From Alistipes sp. (GTDB lineage: Bacteria > Bacteroidota > Bacteroidia > Bacteroidales > Rikenellaceae), in contig JAHZDG010000016.1 of NCBI GenBank assembly GCA_019422485.1, forward strand, positions 1 to 44,621: a stretch of DNA of 44,621 nucleotides, read 5' to 3'. Position 1 is the first letter of the stretch. The number at the start of each line of letters is the position of its first letter. Both the position numbers and the translations under genes were made by a program. Positions 24,992-33,397 of the stretch are shown in pieces. The notes below the pieces were generated by a model. It had not been told where the DNA came from. It was given only the letters and a program-made list of their open reading frames with translations, and did not search any database.

Positions 24992-25879
24992 ATGACCGAA
25001 AACAGCAACGACATACTCAAACAGGTCCGCAAGATCGAGATCAAAACCCGGGGATTGAGCAATGAAATCTTCGCCGGCAAATACCACAGTGCTTTTAAAG
25101 GACGGGGGATGGCCTTCAGCGAAGTGCGCGAATACCAGGTGGGGGACGACATCCGCGACATCGACTGGCATGTGACGGCCCGCAGTCGTTCTCCTCACGT
25201 CAAGACCTACGAAGAAGAGCGCGAACTGACCATGATGCTGTTGGTGGATGTCAGCGGCTCGCGTCTGTTCGGGACGACCGACAAGATCAAGAAAAACATG
25301 ATCACCGAGATCGCGGCGGTATTGGCCTTCTCGGCCTCTCAGAACAACGACAAAATTGGGTGTATTTTTTTCAGTGACCGGGTGGAAAAATTTATTCCGC
25401 CGAAAAAGGGACGTGCCCATGTGCTGATGATCATCCGCGAACTGATCGACTTCAAACCGGAGCATCTCGGAACATCGGTGGGCGAAGGGTTGCGCTACCT
25501 GACCAATATCCTGAAAAAACGTTGTACGGCCTTTGTGTTGTCGGACTTCATGGATGTGGACGAACAGCAGGGCGCCCGTTTCGAAGAGGCGATGAAGATC
25601 GCTTCGGGAAAACACGACCTGGTGGGCATTCGGATTTATGACCGCCGGGAAGTGGAACTGCCCGATGTGGGGGTGCTGGAGATGCAGGACGCCGAAACCG
25701 GGGAGCGGGTGTGGATCGATACCTCTTCGCGAACCGTTCGGCAGGCCTATGCCGACCATTGGAACCGCATGCAGGAGGTGATCGGCCGGACGCTGAATCG
25801 TTGCCGGGTGGATAATGTGATGGTCGCCACGGGTGAAGATTACGTCTCCTCGCTGATGAAACTTTTCAAGCGACGCTAA
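24992..25879 (+). CDS. DUF58 domain protein of the Bat locus
   Basis: 295 residues, soluble. The N-terminal half has the DUF58 signature FKGRGMAFSEVREYQVGDDIRDIDWHVTARS. The middle is VWA-like with MMLLVDVSGSRLFG, in which DVSGS is a metal-ion-dependent adhesion-type loop. It probably partners the MoxR ATPase encoded 104 nt upstream. No membrane segment is seen, unlike many larger DUF58 proteins. Confidence 0.92.
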   Translation: MTENSNDILKQVRKIEIKTRGLSNEIFAGKYHSAFKGRGMAFSEVREYQVGDDIRDIDWHVTARSRSPHVKTYEEERELTMMLLVDVSGSRLFGTTDKIKKNMITEIAAVLAFSASQNNDKIGCIFFSDRVEKFIPPKKGRAHVLMIIRELIDFKPEHLGTSVGEGLRYLTNILKKRCTAFVLSDFMDVDEQQGARFEEAMKIASGKHDLVGIRIYDRREVELPDVGVLEMQDAETGERVWIDTSSRTVRQAYADHWNRMQEVIGRTLNRCRVDNVMVATGEDYVSSLMKLFKRR

Positions 25880-26093
25880 GTCTTTTTTCAGGGGCGGTTG
25901 CCGGTTTTACGAAGACCGCGGCAACGTCACCGGGAAGGGGACGGATGAAAAACGAAAGCGGGAAGAACCGGCGGGAGAGGATGATCGGGGAAATGTGAGA
26001 GGGAGAAGGAGGGGGAGAAGGATGAAGAAAGCACCAGACAGATAATAAAAAGGCCTCGGAAGAGGCGAGCAAGATAGACGGAGAAACGAATTT

Positions 26094-27254
26094 ATGAATC
26101 GAATCCGAACCATAGGAATTTGGGGCTGTGTGTGCGGCCTGCTGTGCCTGAGCCGACCGGCGGATCTGACGGCACAGAGCGGGGCGAATCAGACGCAGAC
26201 TCGAAATGCGGCGGCCGATGTGACGACCGACTCGTCGCGTCGGAATAGCAATGCGCCTCGGGTGCGGGCCCATTTTTCGACCGACAGCATTCTGTTGGGC
26301 GATCGCTTCCAGTTGAGTGTGGAGGTGGATAAGGACCTGATGCAGGTGGTGGAGTTCCCGACGTTCGATAACGGACGGTTGGCCGATTCGATCGAAATCG
26401 TGAGCGAAGGGCCGGTGGATACCCTCGCTCAGGAGGGACGTCGCCTCAAGCTGAAACGCGAATACGAGCTGACGTGTTTCGAACCGGCGGTCTATCGGAT
26501 GGGCCGTTTCCCGCTGCTCTATATCGACAAGAACCTGGTCGATACGCTGTGGTCGGAAGACTCGCTGCTGCTGACCGTGCAGACCATCGAGATCGATACC
26601 ACGACCCAGCAAATCTATGACATCAAACCGCCGATCGAAACCCCGTTGCGTTTCGGGGAGATCAGCGGCTATCTGTTGCGGATTCTGTTGGGGCTGATCG
26701 TGTTGGGTGCCATTGCCTATGTGTTGATCCGGCGCCTGCAGCGCAAACCTCTGTTGGGTGGCGCTCCGGCACCGGAGGATCCGCCTCATGTGGCGGCCAT
26801 CAAGTCGCTGGAAAAGCTGCATGCCCAGAAACTGTGGCAGAGCGGGAAACAGAAACAGTATTATACGCGCCTGACCGATATTCTGAGAGCCTATATGCAG
26901 CGTCGCTACGGCTTCCGGGCGATGGAGTATACGTCGGCTGAAATTCTGGCGAAACTGCGGAACGAAGAGCTCTCTGAACGCTCCCGCAAGCGGATCGAAA
27001 ATCTGCTTCCGTTGTCGGATTTCGTGAAGTTTGCCAAGTATGTGCCCGATGCCCAGCAGAATGAGGATGCCTATCAGGACGCCTATTACTTCGTGGAAGA
27101 GACCAAAGAGTCCGAACGCGAACAGGCGCTGGGCAGCGATACGGTGGAAGGGCCCGAAGGAACCGAAACGACGACCCCCGTCAACAAACTGACGGCTGCG
27201 GCTAAACCGGCCGAAAAACCTCAGTCGGACGAAGGAAAGGAGGTACGCTCATGA
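26094..27254 (+). CDS. Membrane-anchored Bat-locus protein (BatD/DUF4381-like)
   Basis: 386 residues. A signal peptide-like start (MNRIRTIGIWGCVCGLLCL) is followed by a beta-rich periplasmic part (about 55-180) with the BatD-like pattern VRAHFSTDSILLGDRFQLSVEVDK. A transmembrane helix lies at about 190-212 (LLRILLGLIVLGAIAYVLI), then a cytoplasmic helical part (SGKQKQYYTRLTDILRAYMQRRYG, MEYTSAEILAKL) and a charged tail. It occupies the slot between DUF58 and the VWA genes. Its stop overlaps the next start by four bases (ATGA), implying translational coupling. The family call is tentative. Confidence 0.75.
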   Translation: MNRIRTIGIWGCVCGLLCLSRPADLTAQSGANQTQTRNAAADVTTDSSRRNSNAPRVRAHFSTDSILLGDRFQLSVEVDKDLMQVVEFPTFDNGRLADSIEIVSEGPVDTLAQEGRRLKLKREYELTCFEPAVYRMGRFPLLYIDKNLVDTLWSEDSLLLTVQTIEIDTTTQQIYDIKPPIETPLRFGEISGYLLRILLGLIVLGAIAYVLIRRLQRKPLLGGAPAPEDPPHVAAIKSLEKLHAQKLWQSGKQKQYYTRLTDILRAYMQRRYGFRAMEYTSAEILAKLRNEELSERSRKRIENLLPLSDFVKFAKYVPDAQQNEDAYQDAYYFVEETKESEREQALGSDTVEGPEGTETTTPVNKLTAAAKPAEKPQSDEGKEVRS

Positions 27255-28048
27255 AGGGATGGAAAGTGATCGGGTTGTTGCTCTTGCTGGGAGGGGTGGC
27301 CGGTACGGTGTCGGCGCAGAAGTACCCCGAACGCAAAGAGATCCGTCAGGGCAACAAACGCTATGATAAGGGCGATTATCCCGGAGCCGAGCTCTTCTAT
27401 TTGCGGGCTTTGGAGGCGAAACCCTCTTCAGTGGAGGGGGCGAACAACCTGGCGGGAGCGCTCTACAAGCAGGGGCGTTATGAAGAGGCGGCCAAAGCGG
27501 CCGGTGCGGCGGCTCGGGACTCATTGGCGGGAGAATATGCCTCAGGGGCGTTTTTCAACGAAGGGAATGCCTATTTCCAGCAACGGAAACTGAATGAGGC
27601 GATCGAAGCCTATAAAAATGCATTGAGACGCAATCCCGACGATCAGCAGGCGAAGTTCAATTTGGCCTATGCTCTGAAGCTGCGGGATAAGGATAAGAAT
27701 GGTGGCGGTGGCGGCGGTCAGAACAATCAGGACCAGAACCAAAATCAAAACCAAAATCAGAAGCAAGGCCAGAACCAAAACCAGGGTCAGAACCCGAATA
27801 ATCAGGATCAGAACCAGGATCAGAATCAGAATCCAAATCAGGATCAGAATGATTCCAAGGATGGTTCTCAGAATCCCGACTCGCAGAAACAGCCCGGACA
27901 GGGCGGTCAGTCTCCGCAGCAGGGCGGCATGAGCCCTCAGGAAGCGGAACAGATGCTGGACGCCATACAGGGGGCAGAGGATAATACCAAAAAGAAGGTA
28001 GATGCCCAGAAGGTGCGGGCTGTGGGACGATCCGGGAAAAACTGGTAG
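27251..28048 (+). CDS. TPR protein with Asn/Gln tract (BatC/BatE-like)
   Basis: 265 residues. Signal peptide MKGWKVIGLLLLLGGVAGTVSA. TPR-type helices lie at about 30-140 (RQGNKRYDKGDYPGAELFYLRAL; NLAGALYKQGRYEEAAKAAG; NEAIEAYKNALRRNPDDQQAKFNLAYAL). Residues about 155-216 are almost only Asn, Gln, Asp, Pro and Gly. The C-terminus (MSPQEAEQMLDAIQGAEDNTKKKV) matches the conserved tail of BatC-type proteins as I remember them. It probably scaffolds a periplasmic Bat complex. In B. fragilis the TPR gene follows batA and batB; here it precedes them. Confidence 0.85.
   Translation: MKGWKVIGLLLLLGGVAGTVSAQKYPERKEIRQGNKRYDKGDYPGAELFYLRALEAKPSSVEGANNLAGALYKQGRYEEAAKAAGAAARDSLAGEYASGAFFNEGNAYFQQRKLNEAIEAYKNALRRNPDDQQAKFNLAYALKLRDKDKNGGGGGGQNNQDQNQNQNQNQKQGQNQNQGQNPNNQDQNQDQNQNPNQDQNDSKDGSQNPDSQKQPGQGGQSPQQGGMSPQEAEQMLDAIQGAEDNTKKKVDAQKVRAVGRSGKNW
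27700..27900 (+). repeat. Degenerate Asn/Gln-coding short repeats in the TPR gene
   Basis: An array of imperfect 6-nt units (variants of CAGAAC, CAAAAT, CAGGAT, CAAAAC) encoding N-Q, D-Q and N-P pairs. Synonymous differences between units show age rather than recent slippage, but length could still vary between strains. Confidence 0.75.
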
Positions 28049-28171
28049 TCCGGTTTTTCGCGAAGGGTCGCTCCGGGGGAAACGGAAAGACTGTTCTTCC
28101 CCGAAAGGATACGCCGGGATGCTCCGGGTGCCGAACGTTTAGAGTAAAGAACGCAATTAGGATCGAATTCC

Positions 28172-29167
28172 GTGGATATAGTCAGATTTGTCAATCCCCA
28201 TTTGTTGTGGCTGTTATGGGTGTTGGTGCCCTGGGTGGCCTATTATATCTATCGCTGTCGTCAGGGCGGGGCTACCCTGCGCATCTCGACCGTGGATGGG
28301 GTGAAAAAATTGCCCCATTCGCTGAAGTATTACCTGCGTCATTTGCCTTTTGTGTTGAGGTGTCTGGCCATGGCGGCACTGATTGTGGCGCTGGCTCGTC
28401 CACAAAGCTCCCAAAGCCACTCCAACAGCACGACCGAAGGGATCGACATCGTCTTGTCGCTCGATATTTCGGGCAGTATGTTGGCCCGGGATTTCCAGCC
28501 TGACCGGATTACGGCCGCGAAAGAGGTGGCTGCCCGTTTTATCAACGACCGTCCCAATGACCGGATCGGCTTGGTGGTGTTTGCAGGGGAAAGCTTTACG
28601 CAAAGTCCTTTGACGACCGATAAGGCGTCGTTGCTGACCCTGCTGGCAGGGGTGAAGAGCGGTATCATCGAGGACGGAACCGCCATCGGAAACGGCTTGG
28701 CCACAGCCCTGAACCGTCTGCGGGAGAGTCAGGCGAAAAGCAAAGTGGTGATCCTGCTCACCGACGGGGTGAACAACAGCGGACAGATCGCTCCCCTGAC
28801 CGCCGCCGAGATTGCCCAAAGTCTCGGGATTCGGGTCTATACCATCGGGGTAGGCAGCGTGGGAACGGCCCCTTATCCGATGCTGGATATGTGGGGAAAT
28901 ATCTCTTTCCAACCGATGAAGGTGGAGATCGACGAAGAGGTGCTGCAACAGATTGCCGACAAAACCGGAGGCCGTTACTTCCGGGCTACCGATAAAGCGA
29001 CCCTGGAAGCGATCTACGACGAAATCAACGAACTGGAAACAACGAAGGTCGAAGTGGAAAACTTTACCCATTATGACGAACGTTTTGCTCCGTTTGCCTT
29101 GTTGGCGTTGGGGTTGTTGTTAGTTGAATTTTTGTTGAAGACGCTCTATTTGAGACGGATTCCGTAA
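28172..29167 (+). CDS. BatA-type VWA-domain membrane protein
   Basis: 331 residues from GTG 28172 (DIVRFVNPHLLWLLWVLVPW). Two N-terminal transmembrane helices (about 8-26 and 55-76, FVLRCLAMAALIVALARP), a VWA domain from about 92 with MIDAS residues D98-I-S-G-S and LLTDGVNNSG, and a C-terminal helix (about 305-325, FALLALGLLLVEFLL). Classic BatA plan: membrane-anchored, VWA facing the periplasm. It is paralogous to the next gene. It lies 123 nt after the TPR gene; no separate promoter is visible. Confidence 0.92.
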   Translation: MDIVRFVNPHLLWLLWVLVPWVAYYIYRCRQGGATLRISTVDGVKKLPHSLKYYLRHLPFVLRCLAMAALIVALARPQSSQSHSNSTTEGIDIVLSLDISGSMLARDFQPDRITAAKEVAARFINDRPNDRIGLVVFAGESFTQSPLTTDKASLLTLLAGVKSGIIEDGTAIGNGLATALNRLRESQAKSKVVILLTDGVNNSGQIAPLTAAEIAQSLGIRVYTIGVGSVGTAPYPMLDMWGNISFQPMKVEIDEEVLQQIADKTGGRYFRATDKATLEAIYDEINELETTKVEVENFTHYDERFAPFALLALGLLLVEFLLKTLYLRRIP

Positions 29168-29259
29168 ATACCGAAAACCGGATGGACCTTCGGGGAACGG
29201 TCACATCCGCCGGGAAAAAGTTCCCCGATGCGTAATGACGAAATTGTTGCCTGAAGAAG

Positions 29260-30294
29260 ATGTTCAGATTTGCGACTCCCGAATATTTCTATTTGCTGCT
29301 GGTATTGCCGCTGTTGGTGATACTGTATCTCTATGCGATGCGATGCCGCCGTCAGGCTTTGGATCGCTTCGGTCTCCGGAATACGCTCCGGGAACTGATG
29401 CCCGAAGCCTCCCCTCGCAGGGTGCGGAACAAATTCATTCTCTTTGTGATTGCCTGGGGATTGATTGTCGGAGCGCTGGCCCGACCGCAGTTCGGCAGTA
29501 AACTCAAGGAAGAGACCCGTCGTGGGATCGAGATCATGTTGGCGGTGGACGTTTCCAACAGTATGCTGGCTCAGGATTTCGAACCCAATCGTCTGGAACG
29601 GACCAAATATGCGATCAGTCGACTGACCGAACAACTGACCGAAGACCGAATCGGGTTGATTGTCTTTGCCGGCGACGCCTATATGCAGCTGCCCATTACG
29701 TCGGACTATGTGATTGCCCGCAGTTTTGCCAATAGCATTTCGCCGGATATGGTGTCGCGTCAGGGTACGGCCATCGGAGCGGCCATCGATCTGGCGGCGA
29801 ACTCGTTTTCGTCGGGCAGTGAAGGCAGCCGGGTGCTGATCATCATTTCGGACGGGGAAAACCATGAAGACGATGCCATCGCAGCGGCCGAAGCGGCTGC
29901 CGCCAAAGGAATCAAAATCTATACCATCGGGATCGGAACCCCCGAAGGAGCTCCGATTTCGATCGGCGGGGAGTTTATCAAGGACGAACAGGGAAACATG
30001 GTCGTTTCCAAGCTGGATGAGAATACCTTGCAGCAGATTGCCGTTTCGACCGGAGGTTCATATATCCGGGCTACGAATCGCAGCCTGGGACTGGATGAGA
30101 TCATTAAGCAGATCAATGAGGTGGAAAAGAAAGATCTGACCACCCGGATTTTTGAGGATTTCGATGAACAGTTTTCGACATTGCTGTGGATTGCGCTGGG
30201 GTTGTTGTGGATCGAAGGGCTGATGTTGAGCCGCAAAAATCGGTTGTTATCCCGTTTTTCGATTTTTAAACCTTCGGATCGCGAGAATCGATAA
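29260..30294 (+). CDS. BatB-type VWA-domain membrane protein
   Basis: 344 residues. Two N-terminal helices (about 5-24, FYLLLVLPLLVILYLYAM, and about 58-75), a VWA domain with MIDAS D97-V-S-N-S and IIISDGENHEDD, and a C-terminal helix (TLLWIALGLLWIEGLML). It carries the GIEIMLAVDVSNSMLAQDFEPNRL stretch typical of BatB. Its stop is followed by a strong terminator, so it is the last gene of this Bat operon; batD and batE are not adjacent. Confidence 0.92.
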   Translation: MFRFATPEYFYLLLVLPLLVILYLYAMRCRRQALDRFGLRNTLRELMPEASPRRVRNKFILFVIAWGLIVGALARPQFGSKLKEETRRGIEIMLAVDVSNSMLAQDFEPNRLERTKYAISRLTEQLTEDRIGLIVFAGDAYMQLPITSDYVIARSFANSISPDMVSRQGTAIGAAIDLAANSFSSGSEGSRVLIIISDGENHEDDAIAAAEAAAAKGIKIYTIGIGTPEGAPISIGGEFIKDEQGNMVVSKLDENTLQQIAVSTGGSYIRATNRSLGLDEIIKQINEVEKKDLTTRIFEDFDEQFSTLLWIALGLLWIEGLMLSRKNRLLSRFSIFKPSDRENR

Positions 30295-30703
30295 CACGAT
30301 AGAACTTTAATAGGAAAAGCCGGTATCTGTTTTCAGATACCGGCTTTTTATTATTTAGTGTCAGAAGGTGCGCAGATCGGGAACCCGGACCCCGAAAAGG
30401 AGAAAATCTCCCCAAAAAGCACGTGTTTTCGACGACAAGATGGGATGTTTTAGCGAAGATTTTCGTGTGAACTGAGAGAGGTTTGATCCGTTGATTTTGA
30501 GGCTGATGAAGCAGATTGTCGTTGTTGGGAGATTCCGGAAAATCGTCGACTTGTAACTTTTCGGTGGCGACTCCGTTATAGGAAACATAGGACGGATTTT
30601 CGGGTGGGATGAACATTCGTTGCTCCCACAGCATAAAAGAAAGGAAAATCTGAACATAAACCAGGGTTTTGTTCCTGATTTTCGAGGATTTACAAAAGAC
30701 AAT
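30295..30703. other. 409-nt intergenic region before the surface operon
   Basis: It holds the Bat terminator. Beyond it, 30360-30700 should contain the promoter for the seven-gene operon. The best match is TAACTTTT (30557-30564), one base off TAnnTTTG, with TTGG-like bases upstream. A small GGAG/CTCC hairpin lies near 30401-30413. No gene seen. Confidence 0.4.
30315..30352 (+). terminator. Terminator after the Bat operon
   Basis: AAAAGCCGGTATCTG (30315-30329) pairs perfectly with CAGATACCGGCTTTT (30334-30348), a 15-bp stem with 4-nt loop, then TATT. Confidence 0.93.
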
Positions 30704-32548
30704 ATGAAGAATTTTACCCGATTGATCGTGTGGGGATGTGCGTTGACGGTGGCTTGGGTGGCGGGAGGCTGCTCTTCTGCCAAACGGGATATGCCCGAAG
30801 TCAACCAACGGGTGAAGGTCTGGCTGCAAGTCACACAGACCGGAACCTCGGCCCCCGCTACCAAAACATTTATCGGGGGAGATCAGCTCAATAAAGTATA
30901 TTGGTCGGAGCGGGATACGATCTCTCTGTATTGGAATACCACCGGTAATTCGGGCAGCCTGAGCGGTGAACAACGTTTCTATTGTTATCAATATGCACCG
31001 TCGAAGTCTACGTTTGCTGCGCAAATGGAGGCACTGACCGAAGGTTCCTATGACTATTATGCTGCCTTCCCGCGGCCTGCTTCGGTGGAAGGTACACGGG
31101 CCACCTATTTGCTGCCCGCTGAACAGGACGGTACCTATGATGGGCAAAGCGGGGGACCGAAAGCAGATTATACGGGCAATCTCGATGTTATGGTGGCCGA
31201 ACCGCTGATCGCGCAGCCCGGACTGAGTGGGGAGCAGACCCTGACCATGAATTTTGTGCATCAGTGTCATGTGATGCGGATTCAGGTGCCGACGGGACGG
31301 AATCAGTGGGGAACTTCGATCCGTAAGTTGCGGGTGGAGTTTCCTTCTGCCGTGGTTGGGGAAATGACGGTGGATCTGGCCGACCCGAATGCGGCTCCGA
31401 CCCTCGCTTCGGGCGGAAATGTCGTAACCGCCGTTTTGCCGCGACCGTTCGATGAATCGGAGGAAGATGCGACGGATGGAAATTATGTCTGGCTTTTTTT
31501 GTGTCCCGGTACGCTCTCGGGCGAGATGCGTTTTACGGCCTATGATGAAAATGGCTATCAGTCCCATTCGCTCAGCGTGCCTATTGAAAAGACCCTCGAA
31601 AAGGGGCGTATTACCCCGATCAACCTGACGATTCCGACGGAGTTGCCGGTGACGTGGATCGATTTCTCGATCGAGGGCAACAACCTGGGTGAGGAACCGC
31701 AGTCATTTACCGTGACTGCACCCGAGGGGGCGACTTTCCGAAATGGGACCAATACTCAGACCTTTACGATTAACGATCAGAATCTCTATTCGCTCGGGTT
31801 CTATAACGAATACGACGGCATCGATAACGGCTCGGCGATGCAAAGTGCCCCATTGACCATTACTTATGATTCGGAACATGCGCGGGTGTCGGAAGAGAAG
31901 ACCCTTGAAAACTTTACGGTCGGAGAACATACCGCTCTGTCGTTGACGGTACCTTATCTGTTGGCGGAAGATTTCAGCAATGCGGGCGGTACGGATCGGA
32001 ATAACGATACCAAAGAGTTGAGTGAATATAATTTGCCGGAGTGGTCGGGGTCGCGTTTCGGACTGCAGGCCAATGCCGCGGGTATGATATTCGGATACTT
32101 GGGGTCATCGGTCTTGACGGATCCGGATGGTGGAGATAACCATCGGGGACGTTTGGATACTCCGATGCTGACCGGTTTGAAAGACGGTGCGAGTGTCTCG
32201 TTGCGAGTACAGTATAATGTAAGCGGCACGAAACAAAATGGGAATACCATTTTCGGGAAAACCACTGTCATGTATTCGAAATACGAGTTCGGTATCGATA
32301 CAAAAACCGGTGCCGTGAATGGTGATGATAATGCGATCGAACAGGTGGTTCATGAAGAAGAACCCGGTACGGATGGCAGCTATACGAATATTCCTTATTT
32401 GCGGGAGTTTGTGGTAGCGGGGTGCACCAATCGGCACCGCCTTTCCTGGAGAGCCTCGTTCCGTGTGAATGGACAAGGAATTTCAACCATTACAGCCGGC
32501 TATACCTATGTTTATCTCGATAATATTCGGGTGTCGATCGTGCCTTAA
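30704..32548 (+). CDS. Fimbrillin-like surface lipoprotein
   Basis: 614 residues from ATG 30704. Lipoprotein signal with Cys23 (WVAGGCSS). Residues about 35-340 follow the fimbrillin-like pattern: KTFIGGDQLNKVYWSERDTI, FYCYQY, then TEGSYDYYAAFP, TMNFVHQCHVMRIQVP, and NYVWLFLCPGT. The C-terminal portion (about 430-614) is a separate beta-rich domain (FGLQANAAGMIFGYLG, GRLDTPMLTGLKDGASVSLRVQYNV, TYVYLDNIRVSIV) that reads like a jelly-roll or carbohydrate-binding fold. Such proteins are exported to the outer surface in Bacteroidales and some build fimbriae. It is first of a tightly packed operon (12 nt to the next gene). Specific function unknown. Confidence 0.75.
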   Translation: MKNFTRLIVWGCALTVAWVAGGCSSAKRDMPEVNQRVKVWLQVTQTGTSAPATKTFIGGDQLNKVYWSERDTISLYWNTTGNSGSLSGEQRFYCYQYAPSKSTFAAQMEALTEGSYDYYAAFPRPASVEGTRATYLLPAEQDGTYDGQSGGPKADYTGNLDVMVAEPLIAQPGLSGEQTLTMNFVHQCHVMRIQVPTGRNQWGTSIRKLRVEFPSAVVGEMTVDLADPNAAPTLASGGNVVTAVLPRPFDESEEDATDGNYVWLFLCPGTLSGEMRFTAYDENGYQSHSLSVPIEKTLEKGRITPINLTIPTELPVTWIDFSIEGNNLGEEPQSFTVTAPEGATFRNGTNTQTFTINDQNLYSLGFYNEYDGIDNGSAMQSAPLTITYDSEHARVSEEKTLENFTVGEHTALSLTVPYLLAEDFSNAGGTDRNNDTKELSEYNLPEWSGSRFGLQANAAGMIFGYLGSSVLTDPDGGDNHRGRLDTPMLTGLKDGASVSLRVQYNVSGTKQNGNTIFGKTTVMYSKYEFGIDTKTGAVNGDDNAIEQVVHEEEPGTDGSYTNIPYLREFVVAGCTNRHRLSWRASFRVNGQGISTITAGYTYVYLDNIRVSIVP

Positions 32549-32560
32549 AAACAGGGAATT

Positions 32561-33370
32561 ATGAAATTTGTCAGAAAATATATGTGGCTTGCCGTATTGG
32601 GCCTTGCGCTCGGGGCTTGTGAAAAGTCGCCCGCGCCCACTCCTGATGAGACGCAGCGCGGTTCGATCGTATTCGACTGCTCGGTTTCGTCCCAGGTGTC
32701 GGTGGCCGCAGCCGGAACCAAAGCCGATCCGGCAACCCGGGAATTGCCCGCATCCTGCCTGCCTACTGTCAATCAGATGGAGATGCATATGTGTGGTTGC
32801 AATTCCTCGTTTGAATGCCATTATGAAACGATGGCCGAATATGATCAGCCTTTGCTCAATCCGGGAGATTATACGATTGAATTCTCGTACGGGGATCCCG
32901 ATGCCGAAGGTCCGGAGGCCGCTTATTTTGCCGGATCGTCCACTTGTACGGTGGTGGCACGAACGACGGTTTCCCAGCGTGTGGTGCATTCGTTGGCCAA
33001 TTCAGTGTATACCGTTGAACTGTCGGATTGGTTCAAGAACTATTACAGCGAATATCAGGTGAGCATACATACCGAATCAGGCTATCAGAGCGATCTCTCC
33101 AGTGGGGATGAGACGACGCGGACCTCGACCGAGTCAACCCCGATTTTCGTGAAACCTTCGACCAAACTCTATCTGAGTGGAACCGCCACCAAAACCAACG
33201 GGGTGCAGGTCGAGTTTCCAAAAACTGAAATCGGAATGACCGTGGCCCGTACCTGGCATACGATTCGGGTCGATGCCGGGACGGTCGGTCATGCAGGGAT
33301 GATCGTGACTATAGACAATACGCCCATTGCGATCGAAACCATTGAAATAGACTTAAATCCGGACATGTAG
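32561..33370 (+). CDS. DUF4493-type lipoprotein
   Basis: 269 residues. Lipobox LALGACEK with Cys20. The single beta-rich domain follows the DUF4493 pattern: RGSIVFDC near the N-terminus, LLNPGDYTIEFSYGDPDAEGPEAAYFAGSSTCTV in the centre, then TVELSDWFKNYYSEYQVSIHTE. A Cys-containing insert (HMCGCNSSFECHYE) is unusual. DUF4493 proteins are exported Bacteroidetes proteins of unknown role. Spacing to neighbours is 12 and 27 nt. Confidence 0.8.
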   Translation: MKFVRKYMWLAVLGLALGACEKSPAPTPDETQRGSIVFDCSVSSQVSVAAAGTKADPATRELPASCLPTVNQMEMHMCGCNSSFECHYETMAEYDQPLLNPGDYTIEFSYGDPDAEGPEAAYFAGSSTCTVVARTTVSQRVVHSLANSVYTVELSDWFKNYYSEYQVSIHTESGYQSDLSSGDETTRTSTESTPIFVKPSTKLYLSGTATKTNGVQVEFPKTEIGMTVARTWHTIRVDAGTVGHAGMIVTIDNTPIAIETIEIDLNPDM

Positions 33371-33397
33371 TCCTACAGTAGAAAAACAGGTAATTAT

